From Acidobacteriota bacterium (GTDB taxonomy: Bacteria; Acidobacteriota; Holophagae; Holophagales; Holophagaceae), in assembly GCA_016213735.1 (NCBI GenBank), contig JACQZU010000020.1:213142-277141 (forward strand): 64,000 nucleotides of DNA, written 5' to 3'. Below the pieces are notes generated by a model. The model was not told where the DNA came from. It searched no databases and saw only the letters and a program-made list of their open reading frames with translations. The position numbers and the translations under genes were made by a program. This document shows, in pieces, positions 44,105 to 53,401 of the stretch (within the stretch, counting starts at the first letter, position 1; each line of letters starts with the position of its first letter).

Positions 44105-44548
44105 TCAGCGCCGGGTCTTCTCCGCAGAGGGCTCCGTGCGAACCACGAGCACGTCGCAGGGGGCGAAGCGGACCACCCGGGCGGCGGTGCTTCCGAAGAG
44201 GATCCGTTCCAGGGTGCTGTGGCCCACCTGGGCGATGACCAGGAGGCAGGTCGCGTCGGCCTGTCGAACCAGTTCCTCCGCGGGGTTGCCCCAGCGGACG
44301 AGCCCGCTGGCGGCCGTAATCCCCTCCAGCAGCAGGTCGAGCTGCTCCTTCGCATGCTGCTCCAGGCCCTGCAGCCAGGCCGGATCCGGCAGGGCGATCT
44401 GGGCTTCGGGAAGCATGGGGGCCGGCGGCTGCATCACGTGAAGGGCCTCCAGGGGGACCCCGAGTTTCTGGGCCCACTCCCGCCCGCGGGCCAAAGCGGT
44501 CTTCGAGGCTTCCGAGAAATCCACTCCCACCACCACCCGGGCGATCAT
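44105..44548 (-). CDS. Universal stress protein (UspA family)
   Basis: A 147-aa UspA-fold protein starting MIARVVVGVDFSEASKTAL, with the ATP-binding C-terminal region HSTLERILFGSTAARVVRF and DVLVVRT. The Gly-rich G-x9-G-S/T-x pattern is present, so it may bind ATP. GGGAGGTG precedes the ATG. Confidence 0.92.
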   Translation of the reverse strand: MIARVVVGVDFSEASKTALARGREWAQKLGVPLEALHVMQPPAPMLPEAQIALPDPAWLQGLEQHAKEQLDLLLEGITAASGLVRWGNPAEELVRQADATCLLVIAQVGHSTLERILFGSTAARVVRFAPCDVLVVRTEPSAEKTRR

Positions 44549-44626
44549 GGGGCACCTCCCGTCCACAGCAAGCATAGGGTCCTGGCGGGGCCCAGGCGAC
44601 CCTCGAGTCTCCTGGAGGGGTCTTGA

Positions 44627-44649
44627 TTTAAATGTTTAAACATTTAAAT
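44627..44649. promoter_or_regulatory. 23-bp palindromic operator-like site before pirin
   Basis: Two perfect 11-base arms (ATTTAAATGTT and AACATTTAAAT) around a single central T, in a strongly AT-rich patch of otherwise GC-rich DNA. TTGATT (44624-44629) at its left edge could be a -35 element, so a bound repressor would block the promoter. The geometry suits a MarR/TetR/ArsR dimer. It lies 33 bases before the pirin start. Confidence 0.6.
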
Positions 44650-44681
44650 TGAAGGTGCGGTCCCAGCCTCCGGAGCCCAGA

Positions 44682-45563
44682 ATGCCGACCCCCGCCCCTC
44701 CCCGTGCCCTCGCCTCCATCCACGACGGCAGCCCGACCTCGGATGGCAATGGCGTGCCGCTCCGACGCCTGGCCCCCTGGTCCGGTGCCCGGGGCAGCGA
44801 GGCGTTCAGGGCCCTCGACCCCTTCCTGCTCCTGGACCATTTCGGCCCCATGACCCTGCCCCCCGGCACCGATGTGGGCTTCCCGCCCCACCCCCACAAG
44901 GGATTCCAGACTCTGACCTACCTGATCCAGGGGGCCTTCCGCCACCGGGACAGCACCGGGGGCAGGGGCACCCTCCTCCCGGGCGGGGCCCAGCTCATGA
45001 CGGCCGGGGCGGGCATCGTCCACGAGGAGATGCCGGTTCCCGAGCATTTGGAGACCGGAGGGCCCATCGAGGGAGTGCAACTCTGGATCAACCTGCCCCG
45101 GGCCCTCAAAGGAGGCAAGCCGGGTTACGAGGACATCCCGGCGGAGCGAATGCCCTGGCGGGACTTCCCGGGGGGACGGCTTCGGAACCTGGCCGGGCAT
45201 TGGCTCGGAGAGCAGGGCCCGGTGGAGACCCCCGCCCAAATCGCCTACGCCCACGTGGAATTGGAGGCCGGGAACCATTTCGAGCACCCCCTTCCCCAGG
45301 GTTGGACGGCCCTGGTCGTCCCGCTCCATGGTTCCCTTTCATTCCCGGAAGGGATCCTCAGGGCTGGCCAGGTCGGATTCCTGGAAAACTCCAGCGGTGG
45401 ATTGGGGACCTCTGCCCCGGAGCCGGTCAGTTTCCTGGTTCTGGCGGGTGAGGCCCTGGGAGAACCCATCGCCCACTACGGCCCCTTCGTGATGAACACC
45501 GCCGCCGAGATCGAGGAGGCCATTCGGGAATACCAGGAGGGTCGCTGGGGACGCCTGGATTAA
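44682..45563 (+). CDS. Pirin family protein
   Basis: A 293-aa bicupin pirin: DPFLLLDHFGPM, the metal-binding histidines in PPHPHKGFQTLTYLIQG and AGIVHEEM, and the pirin C-terminal domain (PIAHYGPFVMNT). Bacterial pirins bind Fe(II) and some are quercetinases or redox sensors. ATG at 44682 was chosen (GGAGC ten bases upstream); in-frame TTG/GTG starts further up run into the palindrome. Regulation by a repressor at 44627-44649 is likely. Confidence 0.9.
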   Translation: MPTPAPPRALASIHDGSPTSDGNGVPLRRLAPWSGARGSEAFRALDPFLLLDHFGPMTLPPGTDVGFPPHPHKGFQTLTYLIQGAFRHRDSTGGRGTLLPGGAQLMTAGAGIVHEEMPVPEHLETGGPIEGVQLWINLPRALKGGKPGYEDIPAERMPWRDFPGGRLRNLAGHWLGEQGPVETPAQIAYAHVELEAGNHFEHPLPQGWTALVVPLHGSLSFPEGILRAGQVGFLENSSGGLGTSAPEPVSFLVLAGEALGEPIAHYGPFVMNTAAEIEEAIREYQEGRWGRLD

Positions 45564-45636
45564 TCACCCCAAGACCATCAATTAATCCCCGAATTTGAGT
45601 CTTCCGGGGGGTTTCCGATGAGGGGATCAGAGCCCA

Positions 45637-47232
45637 GTGCATCCCATGTCCTCCCCCAAGGCAGTTCCATCCCAGCCGCCGGCCGTTCCGGGGGGAGCCA
45701 CGGACCCCATCCGGGAGGCTTTTGTCGGATTGGAGGAAGTGCTCACCCGCTCGGCGATCGGGGCGGCGCGGATTTCGGCCCGACTCCAGGGGGTGGTGAA
45801 GGGCCACGAACGCCTGCGCGACGACGCCGCCGAAATCCAGAGAGCCTCCGAACGCCAGGAGACCGTGAACCTGCAGGCCGCCGAAGCCTCGGAGCGATCG
45901 GCCCGCGATGCCCTGGCGGTGACCAACCTGACCCTGGAGGGCCGCCGGATCAGCCTGGAGTCGGCCCAGGTTTCCAGGACCCTCTGCGAGCACACCCGGC
46001 AGACCGAAGCCCGTCTGAAGGTGCTCATGGAGAAGATCCAGGCGGTCAACCAGGTCTCGCTGGTCATCGAGGAGATCGCGACCCGCACCAACCTGCTCGC
46101 CCTCAACGCCGCCATCGAGGCGGCCCACGCGGGGAAGCTCGGCCGGGGCTTCGCGGTGGTGGCCGATGAGGTGAGAAAGCTGGCCGAAGGCACCGCCAAA
46201 CAGACCGAAGAGATCCAGGGCATCCTCCAGAGCGTGATGGGCGAACTGGACCCCGCCCGCGCCGCCATGGCGGAGAGCCTCAACCTTTCCACGCGGGCCA
46301 TGCAGATGGCCGAGACCGTCGGGACCAAGCTGGAGGAGATCATCGGGCTGGCCGAGGCCACCTCGGGGAACATCAACCAGGTGGCCGCCTTCAGCGCCTC
46401 GGTTTCGGAAGTGAGCCATGCCCTGGGAGAGAGTGCCGCGGGATCCTTGGGGGCCATCCAGAACCTGGGGGAAGAAACCCGGCAGCTCGCCCAGGAAGCC
46501 TTCACCCTTTCCGAACTGAGCGAGGACGGGCACCTCCATCTCGCGGCCAGGGACACGGGCACCCTCTTCCATCGCGCCCTGAAACTGGGCCGGGAGCTGG
46601 CCCAGCGCTCGGCGGCCATCCTCGAACAGCCGATCCAGCGGGGACAGTGCCGCCTGGAAGACCTGCTTTCTCTTCGCTACAACGAGATCAAGGGGGGATC
46701 CCTCTCCAACCTGCAGCGCCTCTTCGACGTCTCCAGGGTCCCCGCCTCCGGGTTCACTCCGCCCAAATTCTCGACCTCCTACGACGCCCTGGTCGACGAG
46801 GAACTTCAGATCCTGTTCGACGAAATCCTGGCCAGGGAAGCCAAGTTCATCTTCGCCCTCATCCTGGACCTCAACACCTACGCTCCGATCCACAACAAGG
46901 TCTACATGAAGGACTGGACCGGGGATTCCCAGAAAGACCTGGTGGGAAACCGGGTGAAGCGATTCTTCACCGATGCGAATGTGCTCGTCCGGGGCGCCCG
47001 GGTCGGCCTGACGACGGGCGGGGCCTCCTTGCCCGAGCGGGCATCGCGGGAGGATTTCCTGAGGGCGGGCTGCGACCTCACCGAAAACGACAAGACCCGA
47101 AATGCCTTCCTGGTCCAAACCTACGCCCGGGACACAGGGGCCCTGGTCACGGTCATCACCGTTCCCCTCCATGTTCGGGGCCAGCGCTACGGAGCGTCCC
47201 TCCTGGGCTGGACGGAAGACGGCAGCCGGTAG
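45637..47232 (+). CDS. Soluble methyl-accepting chemotaxis protein
   Basis: A 531-aa chemoreceptor with no membrane helix. The signalling hairpin is in the N-terminal half ([20 protein letters not shown] ... [17 protein letters not shown] at ~145-185), followed by more coiled coil and a C-terminal globular domain (~330-531, [36 protein letters not shown]) which resembles a PAS/Cache-like sensor. This reversed order (signalling before sensing) is uncommon. GTG at 45637 or ATG at 45646 may be the start. It stands alone. Confidence 0.88.
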   Translation: MHPMSSPKAVPSQPPAVPGGATDPIREAFVGLEEVLTRSAIGAARISARLQGVVKGHERLRDDAAEIQRASERQETVNLQAAEASERSARDALAVTNLTLEGRRISLESAQVSRTLCEHTRQTEARLKVLMEKIQAVNQVSLVIEEIATRTNLLALNAAIEAAHAGKLGRGFAVVADEVRKLAEGTAKQTEEIQGILQSVMGELDPARAAMAESLNLSTRAMQMAETVGTKLEEIIGLAEATSGNINQVAAFSASVSEVSHALGESAAGSLGAIQNLGEETRQLAQEAFTLSELSEDGHLHLAARDTGTLFHRALKLGRELAQRSAAILEQPIQRGQCRLEDLLSLRYNEIKGGSLSNLQRLFDVSRVPASGFTPPKFSTSYDALVDEELQILFDEILAREAKFIFALILDLNTYAPIHNKVYMKDWTGDSQKDLVGNRVKRFFTDANVLVRGARVGLTTGGASLPERASREDFLRAGCDLTENDKTRNAFLVQTYARDTGALVTVITVPLHVRGQRYGASLLGWTEDGSR

Positions 47233-47250
47233 GTACCCTGGGCGGGAGAA

Positions 47251-47279
47251 AGGCCCCGCCCGCGACTTCAGCGGGGCCT
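47251..47279. terminator. Bidirectional hairpin between chemoreceptor and rarA
   Basis: Stem AGGCCCCGC (47251-47259) and GCGGGGCCT (47271-47279) around an 11-base loop. It lies after the chemoreceptor stop and reaches into the last codons of the convergent rarA gene. No T-run is seen. Confidence 0.55.
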
Positions 47280-48668
47280 GACGATGAGGGCACGGTCCAC
47301 GCGGTGGGTGGCGCCCAGAAGACCCTGAAGGGCCCGGGCCAGGGCTTCCCGGCTGCAGGCCAGGACTCCGCACCAGGCATCCACGGGCAGTTCTCCTCCC
47401 TCCGGATGGGCCTCCGCCCACTCCTCCCACAGGGACCCGAGTCTTTCGGCTTCCGGTTCCCCGGTGTCCAGCCAGCTGCGCTCCTGGGGACGGCGGGGCT
47501 CGTAGAAGCGGACATCCCGGAGGGCTTCGGGCAGGAAGGTCTGGGGCCGGGCGTAGTCGGCGTGGCTGTAGAAATAGCCCTCGCCCCGGCCCGCGGCCCG
47601 GCTGGTGCTGGTGTTGGCGTCCCTCAGGGAGGACGGTACGGGGTGGTCGGACGCCTCCATGGCGGCGTCCACCGCAACCACCGTGGCGTTGCTCTTGGGG
47701 GCCTTGGCCACGTAGAGCACCGCCTGGGCCAGGGGGATCCGGGCCTCGGGCCAGCCGATCTGTTCGACGGAACGGGCGGCGGCCTCGGCCAGGAGGAAGG
47801 CCATGGGGTCCGCGTTGCCCACGTCCTCCGCGGCGCAGACCATCAGGCGGCGGGCGATGAATCGCGGGTCCTCTCCGCCCCGGATCATGCGGGAGAGGTA
47901 GTAGAGCGCGGCGTCCGGATCGGAGCCCCGAAGGCTTTTCTGGAAGGCGGAGGCCAGGTCGTAGTGCCCGTCCGCCCGGTCGTACTGGACGCGCCCCGAC
48001 AAGCTCTGTTGAAGCGATTCAAGCCCCCGTTCACCCTCCGGCAGGTGGAGCCAGGCCTCCAGGCCCGAAAGGGCCGCGCGCAGGTCGCCCCCAGCCCAGC
48101 GGCTGAGCCATTCCAGGACTTCCCTCTCCGGGGCTTCCCCGGGCCGCTCCCGGGCCCAGGCCCGCTTCAGCACCACCAGGATGTGGGCGGGTTCCAGGGG
48201 CTCCAGGGCGATGAGGTGCAGGCGGCTGCGCAGGGCGGGGTTCAGGTAGAACGCGGGGTTCTCCGTGGTGGCGCCCACCAGGATCGCCTCCCCCCGCTCC
48301 AGGAAGGGCAGAAGGATGTCCTGCTGGGCGCGGTTGTAGCGGTGCACCTCGTCGAGGAAGATCACCGGCGCCTCCTGTCCCCGGAAGAGGGGCATGGACT
48401 GGCGTTCCAGGAGGAACTTCTTCAGTTCCGCGGCCGTTCCCGTGACCCCGCTGAACTCCAGGAAGGGATGGCCCGTCTGCTCCGCGAGGATGCGGGCGAG
48501 CGTGGTCTTGCCGGTGCCGGGGGGCCCCCAGAGCACCATGGAGGGCAGGCGGTTCCCCGCCGTCAGCCGGACCAGGGAGCCCCGTGGACCGAGCAGGTGC
48601 TCCTGCCCCACGACTTCATCCAGGTGCGAGGGGCGCATGCGTTCGGGGAGGGGGGGGAGGGCAGCCAT
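47268..48668 (-). CDS. rarA: Replication-associated recombination protein RarA (MgsA)
   Basis: A 466-aa AAA+ ATPase: Walker A WGPPGTGKTT (47-56), Walker B VIFLDEVHR, sensor 1 GATTENP and the C-terminal MgsA domain (GGEDPRFIARRLMVCAAEDVG). RarA loads at stalled forks and unwinds ends near SSB. Start, size and motif order match the family closely. Confidence 0.95.
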   Translation of the reverse strand: MAALPPLPERMRPSHLDEVVGQEHLLGPRGSLVRLTAGNRLPSMVLWGPPGTGKTTLARILAEQTGHPFLEFSGVTGTAAELKKFLLERQSMPLFRGQEAPVIFLDEVHRYNRAQQDILLPFLERGEAILVGATTENPAFYLNPALRSRLHLIALEPLEPAHILVVLKRAWARERPGEAPEREVLEWLSRWAGGDLRAALSGLEAWLHLPEGERGLESLQQSLSGRVQYDRADGHYDLASAFQKSLRGSDPDAALYYLSRMIRGGEDPRFIARRLMVCAAEDVGNADPMAFLLAEAAARSVEQIGWPEARIPLAQAVLYVAKAPKSNATVVAVDAAMEASDHPVPSSLRDANTSTSRAAGRGEGYFYSHADYARPQTFLPEALRDVRFYEPRRPQERSWLDTGEPEAERLGSLWEEWAEAHPEGGELPVDAWCGVLACSREALARALQGLLGATHRVDRALIVRPR

Positions 48669-48778
48669 TCAGGAAGCGTTCCGGGTTTCCAGCCTAGGTC
48701 GGTTTTCGATCCGGGATCCTCCAAAATCGCGGGGTTCCGCCCCGGGCGGGCTCGGGAGGGCCGTGCTAGGCTCCGGGA

Positions 48779-49972
48779 ATGCCTGAGATTCCGGCCTACG
48801 AACGCGACCCCCGTATGAAGGAACTGGCCACGCGGGCCCTCATCGCGGGAGAAGAGGGCGGACGCCCCTTCCTGATCCTGGAGGACACGATTCTGTACCC
48901 CGAGGGAGGTGGGCAACCGGCCGACCGGGGCTTCCTCGGGGAAGTGGAAGTCCTGGATGTCCAGAAGGGCCCGGAAGGGATCCGCCACCACCTGGCCTCT
49001 CCCCTGCCCCCCGGCAACTACCACCTTCGCCTGGACTGGACCCGCCGCTTCGACCACATGCAGCAGCACACCGGCCAGCACCTCCTCACGGCCCTGGCTC
49101 AGGACCGCCTCGGCTGGGCCACCACGGCCTTCCACCTCGGCCCCCAGGTCAGCGACATCGAATTGGACGCCCCCCGGGTCGGGGCAGGGGACCTTGATCG
49201 CCTGGAAGAGGCTGTGGCGGCCGAAATCCGGACGGGCCGTCCGATCCGTGCCCGGCGGGTGAGCCCCGAGGCCTGCGCTGGGGAGAAGGTGCGCTCCCGG
49301 GGCCTGCCCGAAGGGCACGCAGGGGACATCCGCCTGGTGGAAATCGAAGGCCTGGATCTGAACACCTGCGGGGGCACGCACCTGGAACACACAGGCGAGA
49401 TCGAGGGGTTGAAGCTCCTGGGGACGGAGTCCCTCCGGGGCGGAACGCGGCTGTACTTTGTGGCCGGAGGGCGTCTTCGCCGGCGCCTCGGGGACCACGA
49501 GGCCCGCAACGCGGAGTTGCGCACCCTTCTGGGAGTCCCGGACCCCGACCTTCCCTCGGCCGTCCAACTCCGGCAGGAACAACTTCGGGGCGCCGAACGG
49601 ACCCTCCGCCGCCTGGAGGAGGAATTCGCGGAGGTCCTGGCTCCCTCCTTGGCCGGGGAAGCAGCATGCCTGCTGGAGCGCCACTGCGAGGGCCGGGACC
49701 AGGCCTTCCTGCTTCGCCTAGCCAAGGCCGTGACCGGGATGGCACCCACCAAGGCCTTGTTCCTGACGGGCGGCGAGGGCCCTCACCCTTTCCTGCTGAT
49801 GGCGGGATCGGACTGCCCCCTCGACGTGGCGGGCCTGGGCCGGGAAATCGCCGGCCTCCTGGAGGCCAAGGGGGGAGGCTCCGGAGCAAGCTTCCAGGGC
49901 AAAGCCGCCAGCCTTGCGCGCCGGGACGCCGCCCTCCAGCGCCTCCGCGCCGCCCTGACCCCCTCCCCCTAG
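48779..49972 (+). CDS. AlaX-type alanyl-tRNA editing protein with DHHA1 domain
   Basis: A 397-aa protein related to the editing part of AlaRS. Metal-binding motifs are HTGQH (His97, His101) and CGGTH (Cys197, His201), followed by a coiled linker and a C-terminal DHHA1 domain (GGEGPHPFLLMAG...). It would hydrolyse mischarged Ser- or Gly-tRNA(Ala). No aminoacylation domain is present. It faces away from rarA. Confidence 0.9.
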   Translation: MPEIPAYERDPRMKELATRALIAGEEGGRPFLILEDTILYPEGGGQPADRGFLGEVEVLDVQKGPEGIRHHLASPLPPGNYHLRLDWTRRFDHMQQHTGQHLLTALAQDRLGWATTAFHLGPQVSDIELDAPRVGAGDLDRLEEAVAAEIRTGRPIRARRVSPEACAGEKVRSRGLPEGHAGDIRLVEIEGLDLNTCGGTHLEHTGEIEGLKLLGTESLRGGTRLYFVAGGRLRRRLGDHEARNAELRTLLGVPDPDLPSAVQLRQEQLRGAERTLRRLEEEFAEVLAPSLAGEAACLLERHCEGRDQAFLLRLAKAVTGMAPTKALFLTGGEGPHPFLLMAGSDCPLDVAGLGREIAGLLEAKGGGSGASFQGKAASLARRDAALQRLRAALTPSP

Positions 49973-50003
49973 GCGGGTCGCCGGACCTGCCGGCCTCCCC
50001 GGA

Positions 50004-50106
50004 AGCATCAAGCGAGGCCACGGCTCCGCCGTGGCCTCGCGCGGGGTGTGGGGGCCGAGCGCAGCGGGGACCCCACAGAGCATCCAGCGCGGCCACGGCT
50101 CCGCCG
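50004..50106. repeat. Pair of 28-bp direct repeats
   Basis: Copies at 50004-50031 and 50079-50106 (core AGGCCACGGCTCCGCCG, 26 of 28 identical). The first forms the long hairpin listed separately and the second a shorter CGCGGC/GCCGCG stem. They occupy the gap between the AlaX and hemerythrin genes. Confidence 0.65.
50012..50040. terminator. Strong hairpin between convergent genes
   Basis: A perfect 12-bp stem, GCGAGGCCACGG (50012-50023) and CCGTGGCCTCGC (50029-50040), loop CTCCG. It sits after the AlaX gene and can also end the hemerythrin transcript. No T-run. Confidence 0.6.
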
Positions 50107-50133
50107 CGACCGAGCGCTGGGCCCCACAGGGAA

Positions 50134-50547
50134 TCAGGCCGCGGCCAGGCTGGCCTCGTAGACCCCGTAGAAATACCGGCGCGTGAGCTTCAGGCGGTAG
50201 CGCACCAGGTTGAAAAGGAAGTCCGCCTCCATGCGCCATTCCGAAGGCAGAGGACCGTCCGGATCCCACCGCTGCCAGAAAGCTTCAAGCATTTCCCCCA
50301 GGCGGTGGTACCCCGAGCGGAAATCCGTCAGGGCCCCGCGGGCGTCCGGATCATTCACCTCGAGGCTTTGCAGGGCGGGGACGAGAAGCGTGTCCTCCAG
50401 CCGCAGGTGCTCCTCCAGGCGGGCGCGAAGGAGGATCAGGGTTCGTCGTCCGGCTTCGCTGCGGGCATCGGCCTGGCCAAGACGATCGAAGAGCCCCGAA
50501 ATGGCCTCCTGTTGGTTCGTGAGGATTTCGGTCAGGAGCATGCTCAT
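50134..50547 (-). CDS. Hemerythrin-like protein
   Basis: A 137-aa helical protein. A candidate metal-site segment is LRARLEEHLRLEDTLLVPAL (His and Glu near residues 46-51), with later HRLGEMLEAF. It is related to hemerythrin/HHE domains, but the full set of His ligands is not present in obvious order, so iron binding is uncertain. Confidence 0.65.
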   Translation of the reverse strand: MSMLLTEILTNQQEAISGLFDRLGQADARSEAGRRTLILLRARLEEHLRLEDTLLVPALQSLEVNDPDARGALTDFRSGYHRLGEMLEAFWQRWDPDGPLPSEWRMEADFLFNLVRYRLKLTRRYFYGVYEASLAAA

Positions 50548-50745
50548 GGGACACCCTGGGGACCCAGCCCGGAAGGGGCTGGCAAGGATCTAGGATCGGC
50601 CGTGGGGAGGGAAACTCCACCCGGAAAGGTCCCTCCGAGACCGCCCCCTTGACGAACGGGGCCTTCCGCTGGACCAGCGGGAGAAGAACCCCCGCGGTGG
50701 CGGGGCCCCCCTTGGGGGGCGGTAGGATGGCGACCGGGGGTCAGG

Positions 50746-51903
50746 GTGGCCGGCAACTGGATCTACCTGGACAACAACGCGACCACGCGCCTTGATCCAG
50801 GCGTGCTCGAGGCCATGCTGCCCCACCTCCAGACCAGCTACGGGAATCCCAGCAGCGCCCACCCCCTGGGCCACCTCGCCGAAGCCGCCCTGGCCCGGGC
50901 CAGGGACCAGGTGGCGGAGCTCCTGGACTGCGCCCCGGCGGAAATCGTCTTCAACGGGGGCGGAACAGAAGGGCTCAACCACGCGGTTCGGGGCGTTTTC
51001 GAGGCCCTGCCCGCCCGGCGTCACTTCCTCATGAGTGCCGTGGAGCACCCCGCCATGCTGGCCCTGGCGGCCTGGCTTCGGAGCCAGGGAGCCGAAGTCC
51101 AGCTGATTCCCGTGGATTCCGACGGCGCCCTGGACCTGGGCTGGCTGGAGGGGGCCCTCCGGCCGGACACCGCCCTGGTGAGCGTCATGGCGGCCAACAA
51201 CGAGAGCGGCGTCCGCTTTCCCATCGCCAAGGTGGCGCGCCTGGTGAAGGCCCGGGGAGCCCTGCTGCACGTGGACGCCACCCAGGCCGCGGGCAAGGTG
51301 CCCCTGGGCCTCCGGGACCTGGAGGTGGACCTCCTGAACCTCAGCGCCCACAAGTTCCACGGCCCGAAGGGGGTGGGGGCGCTCTACATCCGGCGGGGGC
51401 TCCGGCTGCGCCCCTTCCTCCTGGGGGGCCACCAGGAGCGGGGCCGGCGCGGGGGCACGGAGAATGTCGCAGGGCTCGCGGGCCTGGGCGCCGCGGCCGA
51501 GGCGGCCCGGAAGGCCCTGGACCGGATGGACCGGGTCCAGGAACTTCGGGACGGCCTCGAGGGGACCCTCACCCGGGAGGTGCCGGACCTCCACATCGCC
51601 GGGGCCGCCTCCCCCCGCCTGCCCAACACCAGCCTGCTGTGCTTCGCCGGGTTGGAGGGCGAGGCCCTCCTCCTGCGCCTGGGGGAGCGGGGCGTCTGCG
51701 TCTCCACCGGGAGCGCCTGCAGCACCGGCCAGAAGGAGCCCAGTCACGTGCTCCGGGCCATGGCCGTCCCGCCCGCGTTCGCCCAGGGCACCATCCGCGT
51801 GAGCCTGAGCCGCTTCACCACTGAACCCGAGGTCCAGACGGTGGAGGCCCTCCTCCCCGGCCTCGTGGCGGAACTCCGGGGGAGAACCGCGTTCGGGCGC
51901 TAG
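50746..51903 (+). CDS. Cysteine desulfurase (IscS/NifS type)
   Basis: A 385-aa PLP enzyme that takes sulfur from cysteine. Start WIYLDNNATTRLDPGVLEAM, PLP lysine K203 in SAHKFHGPKG, and the mobile catalytic loop with Cys325 in STGSACSTGQKEPSHVL. It could feed Fe-S clusters, tRNA thiolation or molybdenum cofactor. No iscU or suf genes are nearby. GTG start; it overlaps the stop of the convergent hydrolase by four bases. Confidence 0.92.
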   Translation: MAGNWIYLDNNATTRLDPGVLEAMLPHLQTSYGNPSSAHPLGHLAEAALARARDQVAELLDCAPAEIVFNGGGTEGLNHAVRGVFEALPARRHFLMSAVEHPAMLALAAWLRSQGAEVQLIPVDSDGALDLGWLEGALRPDTALVSVMAANNESGVRFPIAKVARLVKARGALLHVDATQAAGKVPLGLRDLEVDLLNLSAHKFHGPKGVGALYIRRGLRLRPFLLGGHQERGRRGGTENVAGLAGLGAAAEAARKALDRMDRVQELRDGLEGTLTREVPDLHIAGAASPRLPNTSLLCFAGLEGEALLLRLGERGVCVSTGSACSTGQKEPSHVLRAMAVPPAFAQGTIRVSLSRFTTEPEVQTVEALLPGLVAELRGRTAFGR

Positions 51904-52892
51904 GCCCGTCCAGGCAGGAGTTCGTCCGCGAAGTGCGCCAGGGCCCCCTCCAGCCAGCGGCGCCCCGGGGCGTCCCGGTCCAGGTAGCCACAGTGGCCTC
52001 CGCGGGGCTCCGCATGGAGGCGCACCGCGGAGGACATCGGAAAGGCTCGCAACTCCGAGGCGGGGGCGATGGGATCGTCCTCGGCGCTGAGAACGACGGT
52101 GGGCACGCGGATGCCTGCGAGGTGGGGCCCACAGGAGCATCGTTCGTAGTAGTCCGCCCGGTCCCGGAAGCCCGCGGCGCGCGCCGTGTAGGCTTCGTCG
52201 AAGTCCCGGAGGGTGGACCCGCGGGGCAGCCGGACCGGGAAGGGCAGCTGGCCGGCCTCTGCCCGGGCCTTCAGTTCGGCCCGCAGGAGGCGGACGAAAC
52301 GCAGATCGTAGAGGCGGCAGAGACCCCGGGCCAGGCGAAGGCTGCAGGCCTCGAGGTCGGCGGGCGGATTCACGGCAATGGCGGCGTCGGGTTTGGCCAG
52401 TCCACCCTCCCCATCCTGTCCGAGGAGGAGGAGCAGGATGTTGCCGCTGAGGCTGTAACCGATGGCCAGGTGCCGGTGGTCGGGGAAATGGCCGCGGCCC
52501 ATCTCGAACACCGCGGCCAGATCCCCCACCGCGCCGCTGTGGTAGGGGCGGAGGGCCGCCCCCCGGCCTTCCCCGGCGCCCCGGTGGTTCACCGCCACCA
52601 CGGAATCTCCCGCCCGGTGGAATGCCGTGGCCGCCCGGGCCATGTAGTCCCGGTCCGCGTCCCCCCCGAGCCCGTGGAACAGGTAGACCACGCGATGGCT
52701 GGAACCCCGGGCCAGCCGGATCCGGAGGGCATCCCCGTCCGCCAGCCCGAGCGTGAGTCGCTCCCAGGGGATCAGGGCGGGAGGGCTCTTCAGGAGGTGG
52801 GCCGCCAGGGTCTGGACGTGCCCGCCCCGGGCCCACCAGGGGGCGCGGAGAGGCTCGGGGCCGGCCTTGTCCTCCCGTCCTTCGCCCTTCAT
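51900..52892 (-). CDS. YheT-like alpha/beta hydrolase
   Basis: A 330-aa alpha/beta hydrolase of COG0429: WARGGHVQTLAAHLL at the start, the oxyanion region LFHGLGGDADRDYMARAA, the nucleophile elbow GYSLSGNI and the catalytic Asp/His in SAEDDPIAP and EPRGGHCGYLD. The family includes medium-chain acyl esterases. It overlaps the upstream secreted-protein gene by ATGA. Confidence 0.9.
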   Translation of the reverse strand: MKGEGREDKAGPEPLRAPWWARGGHVQTLAAHLLKSPPALIPWERLTLGLADGDALRIRLARGSSHRVVYLFHGLGGDADRDYMARAATAFHRAGDSVVAVNHRGAGEGRGAALRPYHSGAVGDLAAVFEMGRGHFPDHRHLAIGYSLSGNILLLLLGQDGEGGLAKPDAAIAVNPPADLEACSLRLARGLCRLYDLRFVRLLRAELKARAEAGQLPFPVRLPRGSTLRDFDEAYTARAAGFRDRADYYERCSCGPHLAGIRVPTVVLSAEDDPIAPASELRAFPMSSAVRLHAEPRGGHCGYLDRDAPGRRWLEGALAHFADELLPGRA

Positions 52893-53380
52893 CCCGCCTT
52901 CCGGTACTGCAGGCGGTAGCGCAGGGGGCCAGGGAGCTTGGGGTTTTCCAGGGTGACCTCCACGGTGAGAACCCGGCCTTCGGCATCCAGGCCGAGCTTC
53001 CAGGTCCGTTTCACGTCGTCCTGGGCGAAGACCAGGCTCAGGGCGTCGCCGCGCTCCTCAAAGCTCACCAGGAAGGACTCGCCGTCGGCGCGCTTCCATT
53101 TGGCGGGGTTCCCGGGACCCGCGGTGAAGGGGACCTCCTTGTTCACGCCCAGGGTGAGGTTGCTGCCCTTGAGCAGGCTGAGGTTCTGCGGAGGCTTCTC
53201 CGAGGATTCCAGCTTCTTCCGCCAGACCAGGCGCACGGCGAAATTCATGGGATCCGTGAAGGTCTTGACCACCGCCGCCACATCGTCGCTCCGGGCAGGG
53301 TCGAACACGAAGTTCCCGTCCCAGGCAGGGGCCTGGGCGACCAGGGCGGCGGGAATCAGGAAGGCGGCCAGGATTCGCAT
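52889..53380 (-). CDS. Secreted protein of unknown function
   Basis: A 163-aa protein with a signal peptide (MRILAAFLIPAALVAQA) and a beta-rich, charged body. No family recognised. Its stop overlaps the hydrolase start (ATGA), implying coupling. Confidence 0.65.
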   Translation of the reverse strand: MRILAAFLIPAALVAQAPAWDGNFVFDPARSDDVAAVVKTFTDPMNFAVRLVWRKKLESSEKPPQNLSLLKGSNLTLGVNKEVPFTAGPGNPAKWKRADGESFLVSFEERGDALSLVFAQDDVKRTWKLGLDAEGRVLTVEVTLENPKLPGPLRYRLQYRKAG

Positions 53381-53401
53381 GGGAACTCCGTAGAATGCAG
53401 T

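Noticed and set aside
44649..44681. Pirin starting at TTG 44649 or GTG 44655
   Set aside because: These starts overlap the palindrome and have no ribosome site; ATG 44682 fits family N-termini better.
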